Below are positions 51,495 to 62,787 of a stretch of 64,000 bases of DNA, in pieces; positions within the stretch are counted from its first letter, which is position 1; each line of letters starts with the position of its first letter. Below the pieces are notes generated by a model. That model had not been told where the DNA came from. It did no database searches and saw only the letters and a program-made list of their open reading frames with translations. A program made the translations under genes and the position numbers. Source of the DNA: Micromonospora radicis (lineage in GTDB: Bacteria > Actinomycetota > Actinomycetes > Mycobacteriales > Micromonosporaceae); NCBI RefSeq assembly GCF_003583405.1, contig NZ_QXEC01000021.1:1-64000 (forward strand), in the 5' to 3' direction.

Positions 51495-52813
51495 CGTCGA
51501 ACTACGCCAGCGAGCGCGAGACCACCGAGGGCCGGGTCTTCACCGTCACCGGCGGGGACTGGGACGACGTGGTCTCCGGCGTCGACCCGATCAACGAGGG
51601 TCGGATCGTCGTCAACATGGGCCCGCAGCACCCGTCCACGCACGGCGTGCTCCGGCTGGTCCTGGAGCTGGAGGGCGAGACGGTCCGGGAGGCCCGCTCG
51701 GTCATCGGCTACCTGCACACCGGCATCGAGAAGAACCTCGAGTACCGCAACTGGGTCCAGGGTTCGACGTTCGTGACCCGGATGGACTACCTCGCGCCGA
51801 TCTTCAACGAGACCGCGTACTCGCTGGCCGTGGAGAAGCTGCTCGGCATCACCGACGAGGTGACCGAGCGGGCCAACACGATCCGGGTGCTCATGATGGA
51901 GCTGAACCGGATCTCCTCGCACCTGGTCTGGGTGGCCACCACGGGCATGGAGCTGGGCGCGATCTCGATCATGCTCTACGGCTTCCGCGAGCGTGAGTAC
52001 ATCCTGGAGATCTTCGAGCTGATCACCGGCCTGCGGATGAACCATGCGTACGTGCGGCCGGGCGGGGTCGCCCAGGACGTGCCGGACGAGGCGATCGTCA
52101 AGATCCGCGAGTTCCTCAAGATGATGCCGAAGCGGCTCAAGGAGTACGAGGACCTGCTCTCCGGCCAGCCGATCTGGCTGGAGCGTACGCAGAACGTCGC
52201 GGTGCTCGACGTGACCGGCTGCGTGGCGCTCGGCGTCACCGGCCCGGTGCTGCGGTCGGCCGGCCTGGCCTGGGACCTGCGCAAGACCATGCCGTACTGC
52301 GGTTACGAGGACTACGAGTTCGACGTGCCGACGCACCCCGACGGTGACGTGTGGGGCCGCTACCTGGTCCGGATGGCCGAGATGCGGGAGTCGCTCAAGC
52401 TCGTTGAGCAGGCCCTCGACCGGCTCAAGCCGGGACCGGTGATGGTGGCCGACAAGAAGATCGCCTGGCCGGCGCAGCTGGCCATCGGCGTCGACGGCAT
52501 GGGCAACTCGCTGGAGCACGTCGCAAAGATCATGGGCCAGTCGATGGAGTCCCTGATCCACCACTTCAAGCTGGTGACGGAGGGCTTCCGGGTGCCGCCG
52601 GGCCAGGTGTACGTGGGCATCGAGTCACCCCGCGGCGAACTCGGCGTACACGCGGTCTCCGACGGTGGCACCCGGCCGTACCGGGTGCACTACCGGGAGC
52701 CGAGCTTCGTCAACCTCCAGGCCCTGCCGGCGATGGCCGAGGGTGGCCTGATCGCCGACGTGATCGCCGGCGGTGCCTCGCTGGACCCGGTAATGGGAGG
52801 TTGTGACCGGTGA
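51491..52813 (+). CDS. nuoD: NADH-quinone oxidoreductase subunit D
   Basis: The 440-residue 49-kDa-type subunit lines the quinone cavity with NuoB. It has GPQHPSTHGVLRLVLELEGE, the RSVIGYLHTGIEKNLEYR segment, LMMELNRISSHLVW and the C-terminal ESPRGELGVH. Length and motifs are normal. The ATG overlaps the nuoC stop (ATGA), and the stop overlaps the nuoE start, consistent with coupled translation through the peripheral-arm genes. Confidence 0.97.
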   Translation: MTSNYASERETTEGRVFTVTGGDWDDVVSGVDPINEGRIVVNMGPQHPSTHGVLRLVLELEGETVREARSVIGYLHTGIEKNLEYRNWVQGSTFVTRMDYLAPIFNETAYSLAVEKLLGITDEVTERANTIRVLMMELNRISSHLVWVATTGMELGAISIMLYGFREREYILEIFELITGLRMNHAYVRPGGVAQDVPDEAIVKIREFLKMMPKRLKEYEDLLSGQPIWLERTQNVAVLDVTGCVALGVTGPVLRSAGLAWDLRKTMPYCGYEDYEFDVPTHPDGDVWGRYLVRMAEMRESLKLVEQALDRLKPGPVMVADKKIAWPAQLAIGVDGMGNSLEHVAKIMGQSMESLIHHFKLVTEGFRVPPGQVYVGIESPRGELGVHAVSDGGTRPYRVHYREPSFVNLQALPAMAEGGLIADVIAGGASLDPVMGGCDR

Positions 52814-53840
52814 TGGTCTTCACTGACGAAACGCGGGCCCGGGCCCGGGAGATCATCGCCCGGTACCCGGCCGACCGGTCGCGCTCGGCCCTGCTGCCCC
52901 TGCTGCACCTGGTGCAGTCCGAGGAGGGTTACGTCTCCCCGGCCGGCGTGGCGTTCTGCGCCGAGGTGCTCGGCCTGAACAAGGCCCAGGTCGGTGCGGT
53001 GGCCAGCTTCTACACCATGTACAAGCGCCGGCCCACCGGCGACTGGCTGGTCAGCGTCTGCACCAACACGATGTGCAACGTGCTGGGCGGCCAGGAGGTC
53101 TACGACACGCTCGTCGAGCACCTGGGCGTCGGGCACGACGAGACCACCACCGACGGCAAGATCACGCTGGAGCATGCCGAGTGCCTGGCGGCCTGCGACT
53201 ACGGCCCGGTGCTGACCGTCAACTACGACTTCTTCGACGGGGTCGACCCGCAGACCGCGGTAGGCCTGGTCGACGAGCTGCGGGCCGGCGGTCGGCCCAC
53301 CCCGAGCCGGGGCGCCCGGCTCTGCACGCTCAAGGAGATGGCGGTCCAGCTCGCCGGCTTCGCCGACGAGCGCGAGGGCGCGGTCGCCGACGGGGTGCCG
53401 GGCGAGCCCAGCCTGCGCGGCCTGCGGCTGGCCCAGGAGCACCAGATCTCGGCGCCGGGCTTCGACCCGAACACCCCGATCCGCAGCACCCAGGCCGCCG
53501 ACACGCCCGCCCCGGCCACCCCGGCGAAGGCCGCGCCCACCGGCAGCACCGCGCCGGACGTGCCGGCGCCGGACCGCAAGTCGCCGCAGGTGCGTACCGC
53601 CGAGACCCGGCAACCGGACGCGAAGACCGCGGTGCCGGACGCGCCCGGCACCAAGGTGCCGACCGACGGCGCGCCGCCCGCGCCGCGCGACGCCCAGGCG
53701 GCGGAGGCGGCCGGCGCGGCCGCCAACAAGCCCGCAGGTGACGCCAAGCCCGCCGGCGACGACGCCGAGGCGCAGCAGCGCAACCTCAGCGAGGCGGAGG
53801 CGGTCGGCCCCGACTCCGCGAACGACAAGGGGGCTCAGAA

Positions 53841-53844
<4 letters not shown>
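52810..53844 (+). CDS. nuoE: NADH-quinone oxidoreductase subunit E with long Ala/Pro-rich tail
   Basis: Residues 1-190 form the 24-kDa thioredoxin-like subunit, with the 2Fe-2S cysteines in SVCTNTMCNVLGG and AECLAACDYGP. Residues about 190-344 are a disordered extension rich in Ala, Pro, Asp and Lys (for example APATPAKAAPTGSTAPDVPA). NuoE is usually 160-240 residues, so this tail is unusually long. It is read in one uninterrupted frame and overlaps nuoF by four bases, so it is not an annotation artefact. The start is a GTG at 52810 or the ATG one codon later. Confidence 0.95.
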
Positions 53845-55156
<1,312 letters not shown>

Positions 55157-55157
<1 letters not shown>

Positions 55158-57652
55158 TGACCGACGTTGCCAAGTCCACCGAGACGGTCACCCTCACCAT
55201 CGACGGTGTCGAGGTCACCGCCCCCAAGGGTGCTCTGCTGATCCGCGTCGCCGAGCAGATCGGTACCGAGATCCCCCGGTTCTGTGACCACCCGCTGCTG
55301 GCCCCGGCCGGCGCCTGCCGGCAGTGCCTGGTCGAGGTGGAGGGGCAGCGCAAGCCCGTCGCCTCCTGCACCCAGACGGTCGCCGAGGGCATGGTGGTCC
55401 GTACCCAGCTCAGCTCCCCGGTCGCCAAGAAGGCGCAAGAGGGGATCATGGAGCTGCTGCTGGTGAACCACCCGCTCGACTGCCCGATGTGCGACAAGGG
55501 CGGCGAGTGCCCGCTGCAGAACCAGGCCATGTCGACCGGGCGCACCGACTCCCGGTTCCACGAGCACAAGCGGGAGTACCCGAAGCCGCTGCCGATCAGC
55601 ACCCAGGTGCTGCTCGACCGCGAGCGTTGCGTGCTCTGCCAGCGCTGCACCCGGTTCTCCGAGGAGATCGCGGGCGACAAGTTCATCGACCTGATGAACC
55701 GCTCCTCCGCCGAAGAGATCAACATCTACCGGGACGAGGACTACGGCACCGAGGGCGAGGACGGCGACGTCCCCTTCAACTCGTACTTCTCCGGCAACAC
55801 GGTGCAGATCTGCCCGGTCGGCGCGCTGACCGGTACCCAGTACCGCTTCCGCGCCCGCCCGTTCGACCTGGTCTCCAGCCCGAGCGTCTGCGAGCACTGC
55901 TCGGCCGGCTGCGCCCAGCGCACCGACTGGCGCCGGGGCAAGGTGCTGCGCCGGCTCGCCGGCGACGACCCGCAGGTCAACGAGGAGTGGAACTGCGACA
56001 AGGGCCGCTGGGGCTTCCAGTACGCCCGGGCCACCGACCGGCTCACCACCCCGCTGGTCCGCGACCAGCGCACCGGTGAGCTGCGCGAGGCGTCCTGGAG
56101 CGAGGCACTGCACGTCGCCGCGGAGGGGCTGCGGGCGGCCCGCGACGGCGGTCAGGGCTCGGCGGTGCTCACCGGCGGCCGGCTGACCGTCGAGGACGCG
56201 TACGCGTACGCCAAGTTCGCCCGGGTCGCGCTGCACACCAACGACATCGACTTCCGGGCCCGGCCGGTCTCCCGTGAGGAGGCCGACTTCCTGGCCAGCT
56301 CGGTGGCCGGCAGCACCGACGTCACCTACGCCGACGTCGAGCAGGCGCCGGCCGTGGTGCTGGTCGGCCTGGAGCCGGAGGAGGAGTGCCCGATCCTCTT
56401 CCTGCGGCTGCGTAAGGCATACCTGAAGAACAAGCTCAAGGTGTACGCGATCGCGCCGTTCGCCACCCGCGGCCTGGAGAAGCTCGGTGCCAAGCTGGCC
56501 CGGGTGGTGCCGGGCGAGGAGGCCGGGGTGCTCGCCGAGCACGCCACCGTGGCCGAGGCGCTCGGCGCCGAGGGCGCGATCCTGATCGTCGGGGAGCGGC
56601 TGGCGTCCGTACCGGGTGGCCTCTCCGCCGCCGCCGAGGTGGCCGCGCGTACCGGCGCGAAGCTGGCCTGGGTGCCGCGGCGCGCCGGTGACCGGGGTGC
56701 GGTCGACACCGGCTGCCTGCCCAACCTGCTGCCCGGTGGACGCCTGGTCACCGAGCCGGCCGCCCGCGCGGAACTCGGCGAGGCCTGGGACATCCCGGCC
56801 GGGGTGATCCCGAGCCAGGCCGGCCGGGACACCGACGGCATCCTCGCCGCCGCCGCCGCGGGTCAGCTCGGCGCGCTCGTGGTGGCCGGGGTCGACCCGG
56901 CGGACCTGGCCGACCCGCGCCTGGCCGAGCAGGCCCTGGACGCGGTGCCCTTCCTGGTCAGCCTGGAGCTGCGGGCCAGCGCGGTGACCCGCCGGGCGGA
57001 CGTGGTCCTGCCGGTCGCGCCGGTGGTCGAGAAGGCCGGCAGCTTCCTGGACTGGGAGGGCCGGCTGCGCCCGTTCGACGCGGTGCTGAACACCGCCGCG
57101 ATGACCGACGGCCGGGTGCTCGACGCCCTCGCCGCCCAGCTGGACGCCCGGCTGGGCACCGGGGACGTGCTGAGCGTGCGGCGCGAGCTGGGTGGCCTGC
57201 CGGCGACCCGGGTGCCGCGACCCGCCGCCCCGGTGGTGGCGCCGGGATCGGTGTCGCAGCCGGGTGCCGGCGAGGCGATCCTGGCAACCTGGCACCAGCT
57301 GGTCGACCTGGGCAGCCTCACCGACGGTGACGAGTACCTGGGTGGCACCGCCCGGCCGCCGGTGGTCCGGCTCGGCAAGGGCACCGCCGAGGCGCTCGGG
57401 GTGGCCGACGGCGATCCGGTGACGGTGGGTACCGACCGGGGGGCGCTGACCCTGCCGGCGGCGGTCACCGAGATGCCGGACGGGGTGGTCTGGCTGCCCA
57501 CCAACTCGCCCGGCGCCACGGTGCGGCGGAGCCTGGGCGCTACCTCCGGCGCGGTGGTGCGGATCTCCGTGCCCGGTACCACCGAGCCGGCTGCCGCGGA
57601 CGCCGCCGGCCGTCCGGGCCCGCTCCTCAACTCCTCCGGGGGTGTCGCATGA
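55157..57652 (+). CDS. nuoG: NADH-quinone oxidoreductase subunit G
   Basis: The 831-residue subunit carries several Fe-S clusters: a 2Fe-2S site in CDHPLLAPAGACRQCLVEVE, the HxxxCxxC motif with CPMCDKGGECPLQNQ, a 4Fe-4S site in RCVLCQRCTRFSEE, and an additional CEHCSAGC site before the molybdopterin-oxidoreductase-like domain. The latter (about 260-800) is catalytically dead in complex I. A C-terminal domain like that of formate dehydrogenases follows. The ATG shares a base with nuoF's stop. Confidence 0.96.
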
Positions 57653-58995
57653 AGCTACTCACTCAGGCGCCGTCGCTCACGGACTTCGGCCACGACCCGT
57701 GGTGGCTGATCCTCGGCAAGATCGTCTTTGCCTTCGTCGTCGCGCTGCTCGGCACCCTGCTCGGTGTCTGGTTCGAGCGACGGGTGGTCGGCTTCATGCA
57801 GGTCCGGCCCGGCCCGAACCAGCTCGGCCCGTTCGGTCTGCTGCAGACCCTCGCCGACGGCCTGAAGATGGCTTTCAAGGAGGACATCCTCCCCAAGGCC
57901 GCGGACAAGGTCATCTACTTCTTCGCTCCGGCGATCTCGGTGATCTGCGCGGTCACCGCGCTGTCGGTGATCCCGTTCGGCCCGATGGTGAGCATCTTCG
58001 GCCACCAGACGCCGCTCCAGGTCACCGACGTGCCGGTGGCGGTGCTGGTGGTGCTCGCCCTCTCCTCGATGGCGGTGTACGGCATCGTGCTCGCCGGCTG
58101 GGCGTCCGGCTCGACCTACCCGTTGCTGGGTGGGCTGCGCTCCAGCGCCCAGCTGATCTCGTACGAGGTGGCGCTGGGCCTGTCCATCGTGGCGGTGTTC
58201 ATGCTCGCCGGCACGATGTCCACCAGCGAGATCGTCGCCGCCCAGGGCAACGGCATCACGCTGAACTTCTTCGGCGCCGAGTTCGACGGTCCGGGCTGGT
58301 ACGCGGTACTGCTCTTCCCGAGCTTCGTGGTCTTCTTCGTCTCCATCGTCGGTGAGACCAACCGCCCGCCGTTCGACCTGCCCGAGGCGGAGTCGGAGCT
58401 GGTGGCGGGCTTCATGACCGAGTACAGCTCGCTGAAGTTCGCACTGATCATGCTCAGCGAGTACGTCGCGATGGTGACCATGTCGGCGTTCACCGTGACG
58501 CTCTTCCTCGGCGGCTGGTACGCGCCGTGGCCGATCAGCATCTGGTCGGGCGCCAACTCCGGCTGGTGGCCGCTGCTCTGGTTCTTCGGCAAGGTCGTCC
58601 TGCTGGTCTTCGTCTTCGTCTGGCTGCGCGGCACCCTGCCCCGGCTGCGGTACGACCAGCTGATGCGCTTCGGCTGGAAGGTGCTGATCCCGGTCAGCCT
58701 GGTCTGGATCGTCTTCCTGGCCGGCTGGCTCAAGATGCAGGACTTCGAGCGCAACGACCGCCTGATCGTGTTCGGGATCGTCGGCGGTCTCGCGCTGATC
58801 GCCGCGCTGTTCTGGCCGAGCCGCAAGGCGCGGCCGAAGCCGACCCTCGCCGAACAGGTCGAGAACCGTCCACAGGGCAGCTTCCCGCTGCCCCCGCTGG
58901 ACCTGCAGGTACCACCGAGCCCGCGCACCCGGCGCATGGTCGCCGAGCGGGAGCCGGCCAACGCCCCCGCCGGCCAGGACTCTGAGGAGGTGTGA
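57649..58995 (+). CDS. nuoH: NADH-quinone oxidoreductase subunit H
   Basis: The 448-residue membrane subunit forms the entrance to the quinone channel. It has eight or nine helices and the signatures QVRPGPNQLGPFGLLQTLAD and ETNRPPFDLPEAESELVAGF. The last 60 or so residues (from about 385) are a hydrophilic tail, as in other actinobacterial NuoH, making it longer than the E. coli protein. The ATG overlaps nuoG by four bases; the stop is followed by the nuoI GTG after one base. Confidence 0.97.
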   Translation: MKLLTQAPSLTDFGHDPWWLILGKIVFAFVVALLGTLLGVWFERRVVGFMQVRPGPNQLGPFGLLQTLADGLKMAFKEDILPKAADKVIYFFAPAISVICAVTALSVIPFGPMVSIFGHQTPLQVTDVPVAVLVVLALSSMAVYGIVLAGWASGSTYPLLGGLRSSAQLISYEVALGLSIVAVFMLAGTMSTSEIVAAQGNGITLNFFGAEFDGPGWYAVLLFPSFVVFFVSIVGETNRPPFDLPEAESELVAGFMTEYSSLKFALIMLSEYVAMVTMSAFTVTLFLGGWYAPWPISIWSGANSGWWPLLWFFGKVVLLVFVFVWLRGTLPRLRYDQLMRFGWKVLIPVSLVWIVFLAGWLKMQDFERNDRLIVFGIVGGLALIAALFWPSRKARPKPTLAEQVENRPQGSFPLPPLDLQVPPSPRTRRMVAEREPANAPAGQDSEEV

Positions 58996-58996
58996 C

Positions 58997-59638
58997 GTGG
59001 GCGCGATCACCGGAACGTTCAAGGGCTTCGGGGTCACCTTCTCGCACATGTTCAGGAAGGTCGTCACCACCGACTACCCGTTCGAGCCGCCGACGCCGGC
59101 CCCTCGTTACCACGGGCGGCACATTCTCAACCGGCACCCGGACGGCCTGGAGAAGTGCATCGGCTGTGAGCTGTGCGCCTGGGCCTGCCCGGCGGACGCG
59201 ATCTACGTCGAGGGTGGCGACAACACCGACGAGCAGCGCTTCTCGCCGGGTGAGCGGTACGCCAGCACGTACCAGATCAACTACGCCCGGTGCATCTTCT
59301 GTGGACTGTGCATCGAGGCGTGCCCGACCCGCTCGCTGACGATGAGCAACGAGTACGAGCTGGCCCGGGACAACCGGCAGGATCTGATCTTCACCAAGGA
59401 GCAGCTGCTGGCGCCGCTGCTGCCGGGGATGGAGCAGCCGCCGCACCCGATGCGCCTGGGTGACAGCGAGAAGGACTACTACGTCGGCAGCCTGACCAAC
59501 CCGGGCACCTCGGCCGGTGCCGAGCGCTCGCCGATGGGTCCGGGCCGCTACCAGGTGGACGAGCACCCGGGCGTCACCTTCCCGGGCGCCGAGCAGGCCG
59601 CCCAGCGGGCCGCGGCGGAAAAGGGAGAGACGGCATGA
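58997..59638 (+). CDS. nuoI: NADH-quinone oxidoreductase subunit I
   Basis: The 213-residue subunit binds the two 4Fe-4S clusters N6a and N6b through CIGCELCAWACP and CIFCGLCIEACP. About 70 C-terminal residues after the ferredoxin core are a charged extension common in actinobacteria. The GTG start is fixed by the position right after the nuoH stop, preceded by GAGGAGG. It passes electrons to NuoB. Confidence 0.97.
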   Translation: MGAITGTFKGFGVTFSHMFRKVVTTDYPFEPPTPAPRYHGRHILNRHPDGLEKCIGCELCAWACPADAIYVEGGDNTDEQRFSPGERYASTYQINYARCIFCGLCIEACPTRSLTMSNEYELARDNRQDLIFTKEQLLAPLLPGMEQPPHPMRLGDSEKDYYVGSLTNPGTSAGAERSPMGPGRYQVDEHPGVTFPGAEQAAQRAAAEKGETA

Positions 59639-60405
59639 CCACGTCGACGGTGCTCGCCGCCGCGGGTGCGGTCTCCGGCGGCGAGGCGGTGACCTTCTGG
59701 ATCCTCGCCCCGCTCGCCCTGGCCGGCGCGATCGGCATGATCGCCGCCCGCAATGCCGTGCACTCGGCGCTCTGGCTGGTGCTGACCATGCTCAGCCTGG
59801 GTGTGTTCTACGTGCTCCAGGCGGGGCCGTTCATCGGCATGGTGCAGATCATCGTCTACACCGGCGCGATCATGATGCTCTTCCTGTTCGTCCTGATGCT
59901 GGTCGGCCGGGACGCCTCCGATTCACTGATCGAGGTGCTGCGCGGTCAACGGCTCGCCGCGATCGGGCTGGGTGTCGGCTTCGCCGGGCTGCTCGGCAGC
60001 GGGGTGTACCGAGCCACGCAGGGCAGCACGCCGGTCGGCCTGGAGCAGGCCAACGCGGGCGGCAACGTGCAGGGCATCGCCCGGCTGCTCTTCACCGACT
60101 ACGTGTTCGCCTTCGAGCTCACCGCGGCACTGCTGATCACCGCCACCATCGGCGGCATGATCCTGGCGCACGTCGAACGGCGCAAGGAAGACAAGCGCGA
60201 CCAGATCGCCACCATGAAGGCCCGCTTCGCGCCCGGTAACTACCCCGGACCGAAGCCGGGTCCGGGTGTCTTCGCCACCTCCTCGTCGGTCGCCACCCCG
60301 GCCCGCCTGCCGGACGGGCGACTGAGCGACCGGAGCACGCCGGACATCCTCCCGGTCCGCGAGCTGACCGCCGAGGAGACCACCCTGAAGGGCACTGAGA
60401 AATGA
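59635..60405 (+). CDS. nuoJ: NADH-quinone oxidoreductase subunit J
   Basis: The 256-residue membrane subunit has five helices within the first 180 residues, including the conserved MVQIIVYTGAIMMLFLFVLM helix with its pi-bulge-prone Gly. The last 75 residues are a hydrophilic, Pro/Ser-rich cytoplasmic tail, again longer than in proteobacteria. The ATG and stop both overlap neighbours by four bases. Confidence 0.96.
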   Translation: MTTSTVLAAAGAVSGGEAVTFWILAPLALAGAIGMIAARNAVHSALWLVLTMLSLGVFYVLQAGPFIGMVQIIVYTGAIMMLFLFVLMLVGRDASDSLIEVLRGQRLAAIGLGVGFAGLLGSGVYRATQGSTPVGLEQANAGGNVQGIARLLFTDYVFAFELTAALLITATIGGMILAHVERRKEDKRDQIATMKARFAPGNYPGPKPGPGVFATSSSVATPARLPDGRLSDRSTPDILPVRELTAEETTLKGTEK

Positions 60406-60719
60406 GTGACTTCTTCTCGGTCGAGCCGAACTACTACCTGGTCCTCGCCGCGGTGCTGTTCACCATCGGCGCGGCCGGGGTGCTGGTGCGGCGCAACGCG
60501 ATCGTGCTGTTCATGTGTGTCGAGCTGATGCTCAACGCGGCCAACCTGGCGCTGGTCACCTTCAGCCGGATGAACGGTGACCTCAACGGTCAGATCATGG
60601 CGTTCTTCGTGATGGTGGTGGCTGCGGCCGAGGTCGTGGTCGGGCTCGCCATCATCATGGCGATCTTCCGTACCCGGCGCTCCGCCAGCGTCGACGACGC
60701 CAACCTGCTGAAGTACTGA
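60402..60719 (+). CDS. nuoK: NADH-quinone oxidoreductase subunit K
   Basis: The 105-residue antiporter-like subunit has three helices and the proton-channel glutamates in FMCVELMLNAANLAL and VVAAAEVVVGLAI. Length is normal. It starts at an ATG overlapping nuoJ and ends 11 bases before nuoL. Confidence 0.97.
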   Translation: MSDFFSVEPNYYLVLAAVLFTIGAAGVLVRRNAIVLFMCVELMLNAANLALVTFSRMNGDLNGQIMAFFVMVVAAAEVVVGLAIIMAIFRTRRSASVDDANLLKY

Positions 60720-60730
60720 GGGGCCCACCG

Positions 60731-62686
60731 GTGGACGAAATCTTGACGTACGCCCAGGCTGCTCCGGCCGAGACGGTCTCGTACGCGACGGCCGACGGCC
60801 TGTTGAGCAGTGTCTGGCTGCTGGTGGCGATCCCGCTGCTCAGTGCGGCGGTCCTGCTCCTGCTCGGCCGCCGGGCGGACCGGTGGGGCCACTGGCTCGG
60901 CGTGGCCGCGGTCGGCGCCGCGTTCGTGCTCGGCCTGACGTACTTCCTCGGCCTGCGCGGGCTGGAGAACAAGTCGGTCCAGCTGAGCCTCTGGGACTTC
61001 ATCGTGGTCGGCGGGCTGCACGTCGACTTCGGCCTGCTCTTCGACCCGCTGGCCGGGGTCTTCGTCCTGCTGATCACCGGCGTGGGTTTCCTGATCCACC
61101 TGTACGCGGTCGAGTACATGGCCCACGACGCGGGTCGGCGCCGGTTCTTCGCCTACTTCAACCTGTTCGTCGCGGCCATGTTGCTGCTGGTCCTCGGCAA
61201 CAACTACGTGATGCTCTACTTCGGCTGGGAGGGCGTCGGCCTGGCGTCGTACCTGCTGATCTCGTTCTGGAACACCCGGCCGGCCGCGGCCACCGCCGGT
61301 AAGAAGGCGTTCCTGATGAACCGGGTCGGCGACGCCGGCCTGGCCATCGCCATCTTCATCATGTTCGCCACCCTGGGCACCACCCAGTACGACGAGGTGT
61401 TCAACGGGGTGGGCGCGCTGGCCGGCGGCACCGTGCTGGTGATGGGCCTGCTGCTGCTGCTCGGCGCGGCCGGCAAGTCCGGCCAGTTCCCGCTGCAGGC
61501 GTGGTTGCCGGACGCGATGGAGGGCCCGACCCCGGTGTCGGCGCTGATCCACGCCGCGACGATGGTCACCGCGGGCGTCTACCTGATCGCCCGGTCCAAC
61601 ATCATCTTCTCGGCCAACACCACCCTGCAACTGGTGGTGGTGAGCGTCGGTGCGCTGACCCTGCTGATGGGCGCGATCATCGGCTGCGCCAAGGACGACA
61701 TCAAGCGGGTGCTGGCCTGGTCGACGGTGAGCCAGATCGGCTACATGTTCCTCGGTGTCGGCCTGGGTGGTGCGGCCTACGCGCTGGCCATCGTGCACCT
61801 GCTGGCGCACGGCTTCTTCAAGGCCAACATGTTCCTCGGCGCCGGCTCGGTCATGCACGGCATGAAGGACCAAGTCGACATCCGCCGCTTCGGTGGCCTG
61901 TCGAAGTACATGAAGACCACCTGGCTGACCTTCGCGGCCGGCTGGGTGGCGATCATCGGCATCATCCCGTTCTCCGGCTACTTCTCCAAAGAGCCGATCG
62001 TCGAGGCGGCGTTCGCCCGGGAGGGCTGGACGGCGTGGCTCTTCGGTGGTGCCGCCGTACTCGGCGCCGGGCTGACCGCGTTCTACATGACCCGGCTGTT
62101 CGTGCTGACCTTCCACGGCCCGAAGCGCTGGACCACGGACATCGAGCACCCGCACGAGTCCCCGCCGCTGATGACCGTCCCGCTGATCCTGCTGGCCGTC
62201 GGCTCGCTGGGCGGCGGTGCGCTGCTGGCCACCTCCGTACCGGACTGGCTGACCGCCACCGCGGGCCTCGCGGCCACCGAGGAACACCACCCGGTCCTGC
62301 CGCACCTGGCGATCTTCTTCCTGGCGCAGGGCGTCACCGTGCTCGGCGCGGGGCTCGGCTGGTACCTGTTCCGCAACGGCACCGCGATCGAGCCGCAGCC
62401 GGCCGGCGTGGTGGTCACCGCCGCGCGCAAGAACCTCTACACCGACACGGTCAACGAGGCGGTCTTCGAGAAGCCGGGCATCTTCCTCACCCGGGCGCTG
62501 GTCTACCTGGACAACCGGGGCATCGACGGGCTGGTCAACGGCCTGGCGGCGGGGGTCGGCGGCGGGTCCGGCCGACTCCGGCGGCTGCAGACCGGCTTCG
62601 TCCGGTCGTACGCCACCTCGATCCTGGCCGGGGCGCTGCTGGTGGTGGCCGCCTTCCTGGCCGTACAGGCGGGGTGGTTGGCGTGA
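60731..62686 (+). CDS. nuoL: NADH-quinone oxidoreductase subunit L
   Basis: The 651-residue distal proton-pumping subunit has about 16 helices and the family core FGWEGVGLASYLLISFW, SGQFPLQAWLPDAMEGPTPV, SALIHAATMVTAGVYL and VLAWSTVSQIGYMFLGVGLG. The C-terminal lateral helix region ends with VVAAFLAVQAGWLA. The GTG at 60731 follows GAGGGG. Its stop overlaps the GTG of a 34-codon ORF leading to nuoM. Confidence 0.97.
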   Translation: MDEILTYAQAAPAETVSYATADGLLSSVWLLVAIPLLSAAVLLLLGRRADRWGHWLGVAAVGAAFVLGLTYFLGLRGLENKSVQLSLWDFIVVGGLHVDFGLLFDPLAGVFVLLITGVGFLIHLYAVEYMAHDAGRRRFFAYFNLFVAAMLLLVLGNNYVMLYFGWEGVGLASYLLISFWNTRPAAATAGKKAFLMNRVGDAGLAIAIFIMFATLGTTQYDEVFNGVGALAGGTVLVMGLLLLLGAAGKSGQFPLQAWLPDAMEGPTPVSALIHAATMVTAGVYLIARSNIIFSANTTLQLVVVSVGALTLLMGAIIGCAKDDIKRVLAWSTVSQIGYMFLGVGLGGAAYALAIVHLLAHGFFKANMFLGAGSVMHGMKDQVDIRRFGGLSKYMKTTWLTFAAGWVAIIGIIPFSGYFSKEPIVEAAFAREGWTAWLFGGAAVLGAGLTAFYMTRLFVLTFHGPKRWTTDIEHPHESPPLMTVPLILLAVGSLGGGALLATSVPDWLTATAGLAATEEHHPVLPHLAIFFLAQGVTVLGAGLGWYLFRNGTAIEPQPAGVVVTAARKNLYTDTVNEAVFEKPGIFLTRALVYLDNRGIDGLVNGLAAGVGGGSGRLRRLQTGFVRSYATSILAGALLVVAAFLAVQAGWLA

Positions 62687-62787
62687 TCGACCTTCCGGGT
62701 TCGGGGAACCGCGCGGCTTCCCCGACACTCTCCCAGGCGGCCGTCGCCGGCGGACCGCGCATCGACGACGGAGGTAAGGCCGCATAA
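62683..62787 (+). CDS. Candidate 34-residue coupled small ORF between nuoL and nuoM
   Basis: A GTG overlapping the nuoL stop by four bases opens a frame of 34 codons (beginning VIDLPGSGNRAASPTLSQAA). Its TAA shares a base with the nuoM ATG (TAATG). It fills the whole gap between the two genes and contains the nuoM GGAGG site. No family is recognised. It may be a real micropeptide, a translational-coupling relay, or chance. Confidence 0.35.
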   Translation: MIDLPGSGNRAASPTLSQAAVAGGPRIDDGGKAA

